From positions 1 to 64,000 of the IMG/VR virus record IMGVR_UViG_3300032053_000002: DNA of 64,000 nt. One strand, written 5' to 3'. Below, in pieces: positions 1 to 11,100 of the stretch. Origin of the DNA: a virus. Each line of letters opens with the position of its first letter. Within the stretch, counting starts at the first letter, position 1. The position numbers and the translations under genes are program-made. The notes beneath the pieces are model-generated. The model ran no database searches and had not been told where the DNA came from. It was given only the letters and a program-made list of their open reading frames with translations.

Positions 1-486
1 CGTGAATGTCTCCTTTTATTAGTGCAGCGGAAGCTGTTATCTGACCGTTACTCCAAAGAATTAATTGTGCGTTTGAACTAGATATTGAACCGGAACTTAC
101 ACTAAAACCGGCAATATATCCAGAACCAGTTGCTATTATATTTGCAGCGTATAAGTTATTAGCGTGAATGTCTCCTTTTATTAGTGCAGCGGAAGCTGTT
201 ATCTGACCGTTACTCCAAAGAATTAATTGTGCGTTTGAACTAGATATTGAACCGGAACTTACACTAAAACCGGCAATATATCCAGAACCGGTTGCGATTA
301 TATTATTTGCATATAAATTAACCGCGTGAATATCACCACGAATCAAAGAGTTTGATGCGGTTATTTGACCGCTGTCTCCGCGAAGAATTAATGTAGAATT
401 TGCACTAGTTATGGCATTAGATGATATTGAAAATCCACCTATTGTACCGGCCGTAGCGTTTAAAGAACCCGTGATTTGAAGAGTTG
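1..486 (-). repeat. Tandem 162-bp coding repeats (54 residues each)
   Basis: Three consecutive units begin at about 1, 163 and 325. The first two are essentially identical over their first ~125 bases; the third has diverged. Two more units of the same kind occur around 3085-3420. The period is an exact multiple of three, so copy-number change would keep the fibre gene in frame. Confidence 0.9.
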
Positions 487-3400
487 ATATTCCCGGATTC
501 CAAGCCATTCCATTATTAGCATCTCCGACAGAAAAATATCCGTTATCAAACCAGTGATTATATCCGTCGATCCACGAACCGCTTCCCTGAATGAATTGCG
601 GGAATCGGCTGCTCGCGCCAACGTTTTTACCGAGTCGCATTCCACCAGCATGAACTACTCCAGTGAATGAACCAGTTGTCGCAGTTACTTTCCCAGAAAA
701 ATATCCGTTTTCAGTATAGATACCATATCCAGGAGAAGTATCGCCATAAAGATACGCCGGTGACAATCCTTTTAAGTCCCCAATTCGTGCTTTCAATAAT
801 ACATCAAATACCCCGCTACCTGTTCTTTCTATTATATCCATAAATGGTGCGTATGGGTCTCGGGGATTAGCATTTAATTTAATAAATCCGCTCCCACTTA
901 TTCCAGTGGAAACCAGAACCTGACCCGGCTCATAAGAACCGGTTACAGACCCAGTATAATTGACTAACGGGATTCCCAACGAATCGACTAATTGCGGATG
1001 TTGCCATACTTTGTTGCTTTGATAACTTCTGGAAACGTAAAGTTTTCCATTAAACGTGTTGGAATTGTCGCTATCAAAAGACCAACTTGCCACTCTTACA
1101 TATTCAGTAGAAAATCCGGTATCACTTACTTTTTTAACAAGAATAATTTCGCCGACTGCCCAACCACTTGCATTTTCTACGCTCCACGTAGCAAAAGTTG
1201 GGTTAGTAGGATTCGAACTTGATGTCACACTTCCACTCAATACAGTAGAATTTGCAATCCACAATTCGCCTCCGACTGCATTAACACTTTCTTTTTCAAA
1301 AACCGTGGTTCTTAACGTTCCTCTAATTTTCGCATTCTCAAATTCTGCGAAACCGTTGAAATCGCTAGTTATTCGCCACCCAACCAAATTACTTACATAA
1401 TTAGCAGATTGAATTGTTCCATTACTGTTGATAATTATATTACTTGCGGTTATTTGAGCATTATCAAAATACCAACCGCCAATTTTATTTGTTGACCCCA
1501 ATTGAAATGATGTATTACCCCCGCCAACTCCTATAATACCCCAATTGGTTGCGTCAGTATAATGCATCTTAACATAGTCTGTCGCAGAACTGCTTACTTG
1601 AATGTATCTATTGAAAGAGTTTAATTCTACAGACCCAGATGATAAAGAAGTAGGCGAGATTCTCCAGCCACCGATTAAACCGCTTCCAGTTGCTATTATA
1701 CTGTTAGCGTATATGTCCCCGCGAATCAACGCTGACGATGCAGTTATTTGACCACTATCACCACGAAGAATCAAAGAATTATTTGAACTAGAAATAGCGG
1801 TTGGTGTTATTGAAAATCCACCTATTGTACCAACAGTAGCATTTAATGAGCCGGTAATTCTTAATGTTGTTGCTCCAGGATCCCACGATAATCCGCTACT
1901 AGCATCTCCGACAGAAAAATATCCGTTATCAAACCAGTGATTATATCCATCAATCCATGAACCTGTGCCTTGAACGAATTGTGGAAATCTGCTGCTTGCA
2001 CCGACATTCTTTCCTAGTAACATTCCACCGGCATGGACTCTACCAGTAAATGAACCGGATGTGGCGACAATCTTTCCAGAAAAGTATCCGTTTTCAGTAT
2101 AGATACCATGTCCCGGACTAGTGTCACCAAAAAGTAATGATGGCGACAATCCAGTTAAATCTCCAATTCGTGCTCGTAGCCGTACATCATATACTCCACT
2201 ACCTGTTCTTTCAATTATATCTATGTATGGAGTATACGTGTCGCGAGGATTGGCATTCAATTTAATGTAACCGCTTCCGCTCAATCCAGTAGAAACTATT
2301 ACCTGTCCTGGTTCATAAGAACCGGTTATAGAACCACTGTCATGCACCAGTGGCGGGCCTCCAGGAATTACTAGTTGGGTATGTGCCCATTGAATATTGC
2401 TTTGGTAACTTCTGGAAACATAAAGTTTTCCGTTAAACTTTGTCAACCCATCTGATTCGAGCGACGAACTTACTATTTTTACATATTCTGTAGTGAATCC
2501 AGTATTGCTTACTTTTTTAACTAACGCGATTTCTCCAACTGCCCAACCGCTTGCATTATCCACACTCCAAGTAGCAAAAGTCGGAGATGTTGGGTCTGCA
2601 CTAGCAGTTAAACTACCGCTCAAAACCGTAGAATTAGCTATCCATAGTTGTCCACCAACAGCATTTACCGTTTCTTTTTCAAATACAGTCGTTTTTAATG
2701 TTCCGCGAATTTTAACGTTTTCAAATTCTGCATAACCATTGAAATCACTAGTTATTCGCCAACCGGATAAATCACTGACATAATTAGCGGTTTGCAAAGA
2801 ACCGTTGGAATCTATAATTATATTACTTGCGCTTATTCTAGTATTATCAAAAAGCCAACCGCCAATTTTATTAGCAGAACCGAGTTGAAACACCGTAGCA
2901 TTTCCGCCAACTCCTAATAAACCCCAATTGGTTGCGTCAGTATAATACATCTTTGTATAATCAGTTACAGAAGAACTTACCTGAATGTATCTATTGAAAG
3001 AGTTTAATTCTACAGACCCAGATGATAAAGAAGTAGGCGAGATTCTCCAGCCACCGATTAAACCGCTTCCAGTTGCTATTATACTGTTAGCCGTTATATC
3101 ACCTTTTATTAAAGCAGCGGAAGCTGTTATCTGACCGTTACTCCAGAGAATTAACTGCTGATTTGAACTAGAGATTGAACCGGAACTAATACCAAATCCG
3201 CCAATAATTCCGCTTCCAGTTGCGATTATATTAGCAGCGTATAAATTATTGGCGTGAATGTCGCCCTTTATTAAAGCGGCGGAAGCTGTTATTTGACCGT
3301 TACTCCAGAGAATTAACTGAGCATTCGAACTAGAAATTGAACCGGAACTTACACTAAAACCGGCGATATATCCAGAACCAGTTGCGATTATATTATTTGC

Positions 3401-6400
3401 ATATAAATTAACCGCGTGTATATCTCCGCGAATTAAAGCATTGGAAGCGGTAATCTGACCAGTGCTTACTATCTGACCGGTACTCCCGCTTAAATATACC
3501 GCACCATTAACACTGGTAAGAGCATCAGCCGCGATTTTCCACCCGCCAATTGTTCCAACTACGGCATTCAATGAACCTGAAATCTGTAACGTTGCCGTTC
3601 CAGGATTCCAAAACAACCCGCTATTAACATCTCCAACAGAAAAATATCCGTTATCAAACCAGTGGTTGTATCCGTCTATCCACGAACCTGTGCCTTGAAC
3701 AAATTGCGGAAATCTACTGCTTGCACCGATGTTTTTACCAAGCCGCATTCCACCGGCATGAACTACTCCCGTGAATGAACCGGTTGTCGCAGTTACTTTC
3801 CCAGAAAAATATCCATTTTCAGTATAGATACCGTGTCCTGGACTGGTATCTCCATAAAGATATGCCGGCGACAGTCCAGACAAATCTCCAATTCGAGCCC
3901 TAAGTAATACATCGTACACCCCGCTTCCGGTACGTTCTATTATGTCTATGTATGGAGTATATACATCTCTCGGGTTAGCATTTATTTTGATATAACCGCT
4001 TCCACTTATTCCAGTAGAAACAATTACTTGGCCTGGTTCATAAGAACCGGTTATAGAACCACTGTCATGAACTAGAGGCGGCCCGCCCGGAATTACCAGT
4101 TGTGGATGTGCCCATTGTAGATTGCTTTGGTAACATCGTTGTACATAAAGTTTTCCGTTAAACTTGGTTGAACTATCAACGTCGCGAGACGAACTCATTA
4201 TTCGAACATATTCAGTAGAAAATCCGGTATCCGTTACTTTTTTAACGAGCGCGATTTCTCCAACTGCCCAACCACTCGCATTTTCTACGCTCCAGGTGCA
4301 AAATGATGCGACGGATGGGTCTGAACTGGCAGATATGCTTCCACTTATAACAGTAGAATTTGCTACCCATAATTGTCCTCCGACCGCATTAACCGTTTCT
4401 TTCTCAAATACGGTCGTGCGAAGAGTTCCTCTAATTTTCGCATTTTCAAATTCTGCGTAACCATTGAAGTCGCTAGTTATTTTCCACCCAGTCAAATCAC
4501 TAACATAATTGGACGTTTGAATAGTTCCATTACTGTTCAGAATTAAATTATTACTATAAATTGTCGAAGGCGAAATTGACCATCCACCAATAGATGCAGA
4601 TCTAAATAATGCGTATCCATCTGTATCAATGGAAGAACTTGCGTTTTCTCTGGTTGATGGAGAACCCGCAATAGTTGCCGGAGTACGTATAGAATTAGCA
4701 GTAACAGAACCTAAAATAGTAACATCTTCAGTAATCGTTCCACCAGTAAAGAGTACATGGCTCGCGGTTATATCTCCGTCCTTACTCACAAAAAAGTGAG
4801 AAGAAGAAATCGTTCCGTCGCCAGACAATACAAGCGTGCTTCCCGGAGACGATAAAGACGCACTATTTATATTCCACCCACCAATAGAACCGGACATGAA
4901 ATGAACATACCCTTGTTGAGTTATCGCGGCTCGATAATAATTTCCAGAATTCGGATCATAATACGCACTAGCCGTTTCGTCACCAGTTATTCCACCAAGC
5001 GGAACTAAAATTCTATTTGCTTCGATACCACCAGAAAAATAACCATCCGTTGCGTAAATAGAACCAGTAATTTCAAGACGACCGGTATCAGTCCTAAAAC
5101 GAAGCGCGTGCGTTTCGCCTCTTCCAGTAGACGGATTTATCGCAGACGCACTTCCGCCATGAAGTTCAAGTCCAATTCCCCGATATAGTCCGGTACTTAA
5201 ATCATCCAACGCCGAACCGCTCCAAATCATGAAACCGCCCGGACCGGTTCCATCTGTCGCTCTATAATATCCTTGATATAACACATCTTTCAAATATGAT
5301 GCGCGAGTTCCGTCCGATGCGCCAACCGAAGTAAGTTGAATTCCGCCATCAATTCTATTACCAACAAAAATTGAACCGGTTAATAGATTGTCTTCACCGG
5401 AGATATAAACATTTCCTCCTTCATAAAATACTTCAGATGATGTAGCAAACAGAGTCGCTCTATCTCCTCGATAAGTGTAAAACTCCGTCTTAAATTCTAA
5501 AGTATCTTGCCTTTGCCAAGAAGGGGTCGGAATAGTGAATGACGCCAAATCAGGAGAAAATCCGGTTTCTTGCGAAACTCTCAATGAAACATCACTAATA
5601 TGCCAGTCGCCAGAGTCAATAACAAATCTAATGTGCCCATCCCCGTCTTTGTCGGCTATAAAGTTGATAGAAACTTTACCAAAACTTCTTTCGGCTACAT
5701 TATCCGTATCCGTTAAATTTATTTCGCGAATACGTTTTCCATTTCCGGAAAACTCGATAAATCCACCACCCGCCGCCATTGAGGTTGGAAGCTCAGTAAA
5801 TGCGGATCCGGACACAAAAATTAGTAATCTTGCGCTAGGAACGTCTATCATGCGCGTGATGGCGACTCTTTTATATTTTTTTATTGCGTATAACTTTACG
5901 TCTAGAGAATACTCGACATCTTTGTAAAAATTCGTTTTCTGAAGCGGATAAACGGTATAATAATCGCGATACAATCTAATACCCGAACTACCCGTAACAT
6001 ACATAGCGTCTAATAATTTTTCACTGGTATGTGTTAAGGATGGGCCGGTCATACTAGAAGTTGACGATAATACGGACGCCGTCCAGAAACTATCTATTGT
6101 ACCCTGACCATAAAAATATCCATATCGTTCATTTGTATTTACAGATTCAGAATCAATCATCAATTCTTTGGACTCAAGTACTGATTCGCCTATCAATTCA
6201 TAATCCCGTTCAGAACCAACGGATTTAGCATATAATTTTATTGAGTAGACATCTCCAGAAAAAACACTCATATTCGCAACAGTTGCTTTAACAAAAGACC
6301 TATAATTTTCTGTTAGAGAATATGTAGGCGCGGTTTCATACACTAAAGTATATGGACTCGCATTAAAATTTTTGGAGCCATAAGTATTAACACCCATTAT

Positions 6401-7168
6401 CGTACTAGTATACACTTGTGGATAAAGTCTATAATCTTCCGCAGTTGGTAAATATGGATTTTGTGCAACCGCCGTATATGCATTAGTAATAGATCTAATT
6501 CTAGTTACATACGATTGACTATTTCCATATACAACATCAGGTATTGGAACTGTTAATAATCCACCAATCATTTGATAATTAAATTGAGCCCCCGCCCACA
6601 TTGATATATTATAGTTGGAACCGACCGCTCTACCTATTACAAGGCCTGAACTATAAGTAATTGTTTCTGGACTAGAACTGGTGGAGTATGTTCGGACTAG
6701 ATATGGAGTAAAAAGTTCTTCGGTGATTACTCTAGGAAGTGAATAAAATCTAATCGGCGAAGAATTTCGCAAAGATGGGTTGACCATAATGCTTTTTTGC
6801 CATCTGATATTGGGAATTCCTTGCCATTCAATTGGAACATTTTTAGCTTCACCGACAACAGTTATAAGACCTTCACCATATTCTTCATCGGGATATACAT
6901 AAACGGAAACAAAACGAGACGCTCCTTCAACATAGTCGGGATATTCAGAATAGATTACTTTTCCGTTTTCATTTAAAACTTCCACATGAACTTCGGAATT
7001 AAGTTTTAATAAATCAGAACCATTTATACGAAACGCGGTTTTCCCAGCGGGGAAAATCTCAGGAATGTCAAATATTCTAAAATATCTAGAATTTGAATCA
7101 TTGTCAATTATGTATACAGGTATTCGCTCCAACCCAACATAATCGTTGTGTTTTTTCAAAACGGACAT
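1..7168 (-). CDS. Giant repeat-rich tail fibre / host-recognition protein (3' end outside window)
   Basis: One open frame runs from ATG at 7168 (N-terminus MSVLKKHNDYVGLERIPVY) to the window edge without a stop, so at least 2389 residues are encoded and the C-terminus is missing. The first ~600 residues look like a non-repeated virion-attachment region. The rest is built of glycine/serine-rich beta-type repeats with recurring phrases such as IGGWNI, GYFSG, IIATGSG and NGQITAS, typical of long trimeric phage fibres. About 930 nt of sequence, carrying GSWIDGYNHWFDNGYFSVGD, recurs three times, and 54-residue units recur in tandem. A late-type promoter box lies 24 nt upstream of the start. The likely role is distal tail fibre and receptor contact. 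The family is inferred from composition and repeats, not from a recognised domain. Confidence 0.75.
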   Translation of the reverse strand, partial: MSVLKKHNDYVGLERIPVYIIDNDSNSRYFRIFDIPEIFPAGKTAFRINGSDLLKLNSEVHVEVLNENGKVIYSEYPDYVEGASRFVSVYVYPDEEYGEGLITVVGEAKNVPIEWQGIPNIRWQKSIMVNPSLRNSSPIRFYSLPRVITEELFTPYLVRTYSTSSSPETITYSSGLVIGRAVGSNYNISMWAGAQFNYQMIGGLLTVPIPDVVYGNSQSYVTRIRSITNAYTAVAQNPYLPTAEDYRLYPQVYTSTIMGVNTYGSKNFNASPYTLVYETAPTYSLTENYRSFVKATVANMSVFSGDVYSIKLYAKSVGSERDYELIGESVLESKELMIDSESVNTNERYGYFYGQGTIDSFWTASVLSSTSSMTGPSLTHTSEKLLDAMYVTGSSGIRLYRDYYTVYPLQKTNFYKDVEYSLDVKLYAIKKYKRVAITRMIDVPSARLLIFVSGSAFTELPTSMAAGGGFIEFSGNGKRIREINLTDTDNVAERSFGKVSINFIADKDGDGHIRFVIDSGDWHISDVSLRVSQETGFSPDLASFTIPTPSWQRQDTLEFKTEFYTYRGDRATLFATSSEVFYEGGNVYISGEDNLLTGSIFVGNRIDGGIQLTSVGASDGTRASYLKDVLYQGYYRATDGTGPGGFMIWSGSALDDLSTGLYRGIGLELHGGSASAINPSTGRGETHALRFRTDTGRLEITGSIYATDGYFSGGIEANRILVPLGGITGDETASAYYDPNSGNYYRAAITQQGYVHFMSGSIGGWNINSASLSSPGSTLVLSGDGTISSSHFFVSKDGDITASHVLFTGGTITEDVTILGSVTANSIRTPATIAGSPSTRENASSSIDTDGYALFRSASIGGWSISPSTIYSNNLILNSNGTIQTSNYVSDLTGWKITSDFNGYAEFENAKIRGTLRTTVFEKETVNAVGGQLWVANSTVISGSISASSDPSVASFCTWSVENASGWAVGEIALVKKVTDTGFSTEYVRIMSSSRDVDSSTKFNGKLYVQRCYQSNLQWAHPQLVIPGGPPLVHDSGSITGSYEPGQVIVSTGISGSGYIKINANPRDVYTPYIDIIERTGSGVYDVLLRARIGDLSGLSPAYLYGDTSPGHGIYTENGYFSGKVTATTGSFTGVVHAGGMRLGKNIGASSRFPQFVQGTGSWIDGYNHWFDNGYFSVGDVNSGLFWNPGTATLQISGSLNAVVGTIGGWKIAADALTSVNGAVYLSGSTGQIVSTGQITASNALIRGDIHAVNLYANNIIATGSGYIAGFSVSSGSISSSNAQLILWSNGQITASAALIKGDIHANNLYAANIIATGSGIIGGFGISSGSISSSNQQLILWSNGQITASAALIKGDITANSIIATGSGLIGGWRISPTSLSSGSVELNSFNRYIQVSSSVTDYTKMYYTDATNWGLLGVGGNATVFQLGSANKIGGWLFDNTRISASNIIIDSNGSLQTANYVSDLSGWRITSDFNGYAEFENVKIRGTLKTTVFEKETVNAVGGQLWIANSTVLSGSLTASADPTSPTFATWSVDNASGWAVGEIALVKKVSNTGFTTEYVKIVSSSLESDGLTKFNGKLYVSRSYQSNIQWAHTQLVIPGGPPLVHDSGSITGSYEPGQVIVSTGLSGSGYIKLNANPRDTYTPYIDIIERTGSGVYDVRLRARIGDLTGLSPSLLFGDTSPGHGIYTENGYFSGKIVATSGSFTGRVHAGGMLLGKNVGASSRFPQFVQGTGSWIDGYNHWFDNGYFSVGDASSGLSWDPGATTLRITGSLNATVGTIGGFSITPTAISSSNNSLILRGDSGQITASSALIRGDIYANSIIATGSGLIGGWRISPTSLSSGSVELNSFNRYIQVSSSATDYVKMHYTDATNWGIIGVGGGNTSFQLGSTNKIGGWYFDNAQITASNIIINSNGTIQSANYVSNLVGWRITSDFNGFAEFENAKIRGTLRTTVFEKESVNAVGGELWIANSTVLSGSVTSSSNPTNPTFATWSVENASGWAVGEIILVKKVSDTGFSTEYVRVASWSFDSDNSNTFNGKLYVSRSYQSNKVWQHPQLVDSLGIPLVNYTGSVTGSYEPGQVLVSTGISGSGFIKLNANPRDPYAPFMDIIERTGSGVFDVLLKARIGDLKGLSPAYLYGDTSPGYGIYTENGYFSGKVTATTGSFTGVVHAGGMRLGKNVGASSRFPQFIQGSGSWIDGYNHWFDNGYFSVGDANNGMAWNPGISTLQITGSLNATAGTIGGFSISSNAITSANSTLILRGDSGQITASNSLIRGDIHAVNLYANNIIATGSGYIAGFSVSSGSISSSNAQLILWSNGQITASAALIKGDIHANNLYAANIIATGSGYIAGFSVSSGSISSSNAQLILWSNGQITASAALIKGDIH
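470..4520 (-). repeat. Three long diverged modules inside the fibre gene
   Basis: Long segments at about 470-1400, 1860-2790 and 3580-4500 encode nearly the same protein module. Each contains the phrases RGTLRTTVFEKETVNAVGGQ, GSYEPGQVIVSTGISGSG, SPAYLYGDTSPG and GSWIDGYNHWFDNGYFSVGD. The anchors at 648, 2033 and 3757 are 1385 and 1724 nt apart; most of the difference is about two extra 162-bp units. Confidence 0.85.
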
Positions 7169-7191
7169 AAAAAAATCTCCAATAATATACA

Positions 7192-7201
7192 TATAAATAT
7201 A
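7192..7201 (-). promoter_or_regulatory. Late-type promoter box TATATTTATA for the fibre gene
   Basis: On the minus strand TATATTTATA lies 24 nt before the fibre-gene ATG, with a GGAG ribosome-binding site between. The same box in the same position precedes several other late genes. It is probably read by the gp55-like sigma factor. Confidence 0.65.
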
Positions 7202-7230
7202 AAAAAATAAATGTTTTTATCGCTCTTTTT

Positions 7231-7240
7231 TATATTTATA
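7231..7240 (+). promoter_or_regulatory. Late-type promoter box TATATTTATA on the plus strand
   Basis: This is the same decamer as the minus-strand late boxes but oriented toward the plus-strand genes, 25 nt before their first ATG. Because the box flips with gene direction, it supports the motif being a directional promoter and not just AT-rich sequence. Confidence 0.65.
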
Positions 7241-7264
7241 TAAAGGACAATAAAGGAGAATAAA

Positions 7265-7414
7265 ATGTTAAAAAACAGGAAAAGAGTTAGTTATTCAATC
7301 AGTAAAGATATATTGAAAAAATTTAACGAGCTTGGAAAAAAACTTGGCTCAAATAAATCTAAAGTGGTTGAGATTTTAATAGAACGATGGATAAAAGAAA
7401 ATGATAATAAATAA
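7265..7414 (+). CDS. Small ribbon-helix-helix DNA-binding protein
   Basis: ATG at 7265 follows a strong ribosome-binding site (AAGGAG) and encodes 49 residues. The sequence starts with a short basic strand (KRVSYSISKDI) followed by two helices (LKKFNELGKKLG and KSKVVEILIERWIKE), the pattern of CopG/Arc-type ribbon-helix-helix repressors. Its last codons overlap the ATG of the downstream homing endonuclease at 7401, so the two are translationally coupled. It may repress the endonuclease or its own promoter at 7231; that role is inferred from position only. Confidence 0.65.
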   Translation: MLKNRKRVSYSISKDILKKFNELGKKLGSNKSKVVEILIERWIKENDNK

Positions 7415-8114
7415 ATGGAAAAGAAATTGCCCTGAATGCAATAGAATTATTAAATATTCTACCAAATACTGTTTTAATACGGCCGTAAAGAAAAAAACAT
7501 CGTGCATTTCTTGTTCATTAATTGGTCATATTGTTTCAGATGCAACTCGTAAAAAAATAAGTAAAAAAAGAATTGAGTTAAAATTGGGCGTCGGAAACAA
7601 TAATCCGGCTAAACGAAACGATGTCCGCAAAAAAATTAGTAAGGCTCTTACGGGCAGAAAACGCAACCCATTTAGTCAATCATGGAAAGAAAACCTTAGC
7701 AATGCTCAAAAAATATGGAGGAAAAATCATCCAGAAGATAGAACGGGGAAAAATAGTCCTTTTTATGGAAGACACCACACAGAAGAAACAAAAAGAAAAA
7801 AACGGCTAATCGCGATAGAAAATATAAATAAAAGAAGTGGCCATCCCAGACCAAATTATAATCCAAAGTCTATCTCAATTTTGGAAGAGAAAGCAAAGGA
7901 GCTTGGAATAACGGATCTTCAACACGCTGAAAACGGTGGCGAGTTCTATATTAAAGATTTGGGATATTGGGTAGACGGTTACAGTAAAGAAAAGAATATA
8001 GTTATTGAGTATTATGAAAAACGCCACAAAACGCGGAAAGATCGTGACGAAAGAAGAAGATTGGAAATAACAGAAAAATTAAAATGCAATTTTATAGAAA
8101 TACGAGAATATTAA
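7401..8114 (+). CDS. Homing endonuclease with NUMOD3 motifs and an EDxHD-like nuclease domain
   Basis: 237 residues. An N-terminal zinc-finger-like region has two CxxC pairs (CPEC, CISC). Next come DNA-binding NUMOD3-type motifs (GNNNPAKRNDVRKKIS, GKNSPFYGRHHTEETKRK). The C-terminal domain (ITDLQHAENGGE, GYWVDGYSKEKNIVIEYYEKRH) matches the architecture of the endonuclease at 58582-59187, where the core reads IEIDEKHH. Here the aspartate of that core is tyrosine (IEYYEKRH), so catalysis may be weakened or lost. It lies opposite to its neighbours between the fibre gene and the sbcDC fusion, overlaps the ribbon-helix-helix gene at its start and ends 3 nt into the end of the sbcDC gene. This looks like an inserted free-standing homing gene. 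Confidence 0.8.
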   Translation: MIINKWKRNCPECNRIIKYSTKYCFNTAVKKKTSCISCSLIGHIVSDATRKKISKKRIELKLGVGNNNPAKRNDVRKKISKALTGRKRNPFSQSWKENLSNAQKIWRKNHPEDRTGKNSPFYGRHHTEETKRKKRLIAIENINKRSGHPRPNYNPKSISILEEKAKELGITDLQHAENGGEFYIKDLGYWVDGYSKEKNIVIEYYEKRHKTRKDRDERRRLEITEKLKCNFIEIREY

Positions 8115-11100
8115 TCCATAATAATTTTACTGAAGCCGTTTTCTTTTTGAATTTCCAATGATATATCTACAAGATCTTTTACATAATAAAGATGCGAAAT
8201 CACAATAACAAAATCAAATTGATTTTTGAGATAGTCGAGCATCCGATAAAGATTATTGGCATTATCTGAATCCAGTGAACCGAACCCTTCATCGACCACT
8301 AGAAAATTTGGTCGGGGTAAACTGGTTATACTTAGTAATGCGACTCTCAATGCAACGGACGAAATGAACCGTTCCATTCCGCTAACTAGCTCTATCGGCC
8401 AGATATCCGTACCGCCATACGAAATTTTTGCGAAAATATCTTTTTCCTCGTTATCGACGCTTAAAATAATTCTGAAATCAACTACTTGCGACAGAATATT
8501 ATTTACTTCATTTTCTATTTGTGGAATGACGCTGGAGATCAATTGGAATGGGACTCCATCTCGTTCAACCGATTCCATATAATATTTATACGCATCATAA
8601 TTCTTTTCCAATTCCCGAACATAATCTATTTCTTCGTCCATTTTTCGCTGTTTTTCTTTATTGACTTCTATTTGTGCATTCAAACTCATAACTTCTTGTC
8701 CAACTTCATTGATTCTGGTTTCCACCATTCGCAATTTGCTCTCCCAATCATCTATTTTTGTTTGAACGATAAAGTTTTTTTGGATAATTTGTTTGTTGGT
8801 GTGATATAAAGAAATATTATTTTTAGTCTCTTCTATTTTTTTATTCAATAGTTGAAAATCTTTTTCAGATTGTATTATATTCGACTGAACCAAATTTATT
8901 TTGCTCTCCATATCCAAAAGTTCTTCTTTTAATCTATTGTATTCCGCATATTTTTCTTTGGTTTCTTTTTCAGATGCCAATTTGGTTTCAAAGTTTTTAA
9001 GTTTTTCCTCAAACCCCCGAACAACCAGTTTATCTCGATCAATATCTTCTTTTGTTTTAACTTTGCTTTTTATGAAGTTCTCATTTTCGGTACAACTGTC
9101 GCAAGAAGGATTGAAAACCAATTTTCCGAAATCTCCCAGTTGTTTCAACGCCGCATCTAACTTTATTTTATATTTATCATACGTGTGTTGAGTTTCGTCA
9201 TTACTTCTTTCCATTTCCTGATACATCACATACTTATCAACGATGTTCGAATCAATCATATTTATTTTATTTATCAATCCACTCTTTTCTACTGACAAAG
9301 ATTGCAAAGATAATTTTATATCATTCAATTGCATCTCTTTTTTCGGGAGCAGTTGGATATATTGTTCTAAATCGCTTTCTAATCTTTTAATGTCCGTGAT
9401 AGAAATGTCAATCTTGATCAGATTTTTAGTGAGATTTTTTATTTCCTCATTTATTTGTTTGTATAGTACGTCGCACTCATTTTTTATTCTATTTTTGTTT
9501 TCATATTCTTTTTCCAATCGCGCCAATAAAACTGATATTTCCGCCAAATCCTTTCCAAAATCCCTTTTTTCAAAATCCTGAAGAACCATACTTATTTTTT
9601 TCATTTCGTCGTTCGCGATATTATATAAATCCTGGCACACAAACAAATCTAAGAATCTCATTAGCAAAATCTTCCTATCAACCTGCCGCATGGATATGAA
9701 ATTATTTTTATCGGTTTGAGGCATCAGAGCGGTTAAAGAAAAATCATCAAAGTCGCCCAAATAATTTCGTATAACGATGTTTGTCGAGCTTCGTCTATCA
9801 CTGTTCAGAGATATTTTATCACCGTCGTCTTTCATGTAAAAATTGACATCAACATTTACGTCGCCGTTTTTATTCTTTTTTCCAAGCCGTTTTAATACGA
9901 ACTCTTTATCGTCAATCAAAAAATTCAGCTTTGAACTGAAATATGATTTTTTATTATTCAATACATTTATTGCTTTCCACGCTCTTGGCGACTTATCAAA
10001 TATAGAAAAACACAACGATTCGATAACATTGCTTTTCCCGTATGTATTCGGCCCGAACAATCCAACTATGCCTCTTAATTTCGTAAAATCTATTTTATTA
10101 TGATCCCCATAAGAAAACATATTCGAGAACTCAAAACTTTGCGGTTTCCAGACTATATTACGTTGTATATCCCTTTCGGGTAATTTCAGATTCATTTGTT
10201 CATTTAATTCAAATATACGATTCAGTAAATCTTCTTTAATATTATATTTTTTTTCTAAATATTCTTTAATCAGTTGATTCTGATAATTTATATCTCGTAT
10301 GTCGCCGATATCGATTCGTTTGGATTGATTTGAAGTGGATTGTATTAAATCACCGACTCTCATCTCGATAATTTCTTCTATACATGGGTATTTCTGGCGA
10401 ATCTTGGATATTATTTCGGCAACTTGCGTTACCGATGTATTTCGAATCATCAGACGAATTCTCGCCTTTGAAGGCAAATCACTAATATCTGGCATCGAAT
10501 TGGAGTCAACAATAAGAGTCACGTAGCCATAATCATTTTTAATTTCTATAAATTCTGATTCTCTATTAGGAATATTCCATTTTAGTATGCCGTGCTTTAA
10601 ATCCTCGCCAAAGCTTTGCTGCATTAGCGAACCGCAATATCCAACCGTCTTTTCTTTATTCAAATACTGATGCTTATGAATATCTCCCAGTATAACCATA
10701 TCAAATTCGTCAAAAATCTCCATTTTTATTTTTTCACTGTGAAGGCGAAAACCGGTATCAGATATGGCCTGGTTCACGATTCCGTGATAAACCGCTATTT
10801 TATTATTTCCTAATATTTTATTGGCAGTAATATATTTACTGGGCGAGTCAAAAATTGACATTACACTGAGTTTGATGTCCGCAATTTCATATACATCAGA
10901 ATTTTTCAAATAAAAAAGATTTTTATTATGTATATTTTTTATTACTGGACTAATGACATCCAGTCTAGTGGGATTTGCTAAATTACAGTCGTGGTTACCG
11001 GCGATTACTATGGTTGGAAGAATACCTGACATTTGTTTTAGGAACTCGAAAGTTAAATCAACTTGTTCAGGCGACATTTCCAATTTCGCATGCGCAATAT

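Noticed and set aside
1-486. CRISPR-like array
   Set aside because: The units are 162 bp, nearly identical throughout without spacers, and in frame with a coding sequence.
992-5927. Plus-strand open frames opposite the fibre gene (e.g. 1056-1400, 2493-2735, 4164-4460, 5535-5927)
   Set aside because: They mirror the repeated minus-strand gene, resemble each other only because the repeats do, and lack ribosome-binding sites.
8256-10526. Plus-strand frames opposite the SbcD-SbcC gene
   Set aside because: Shadows of a long conserved gene; composition is that of antisense AT-rich coding DNA.
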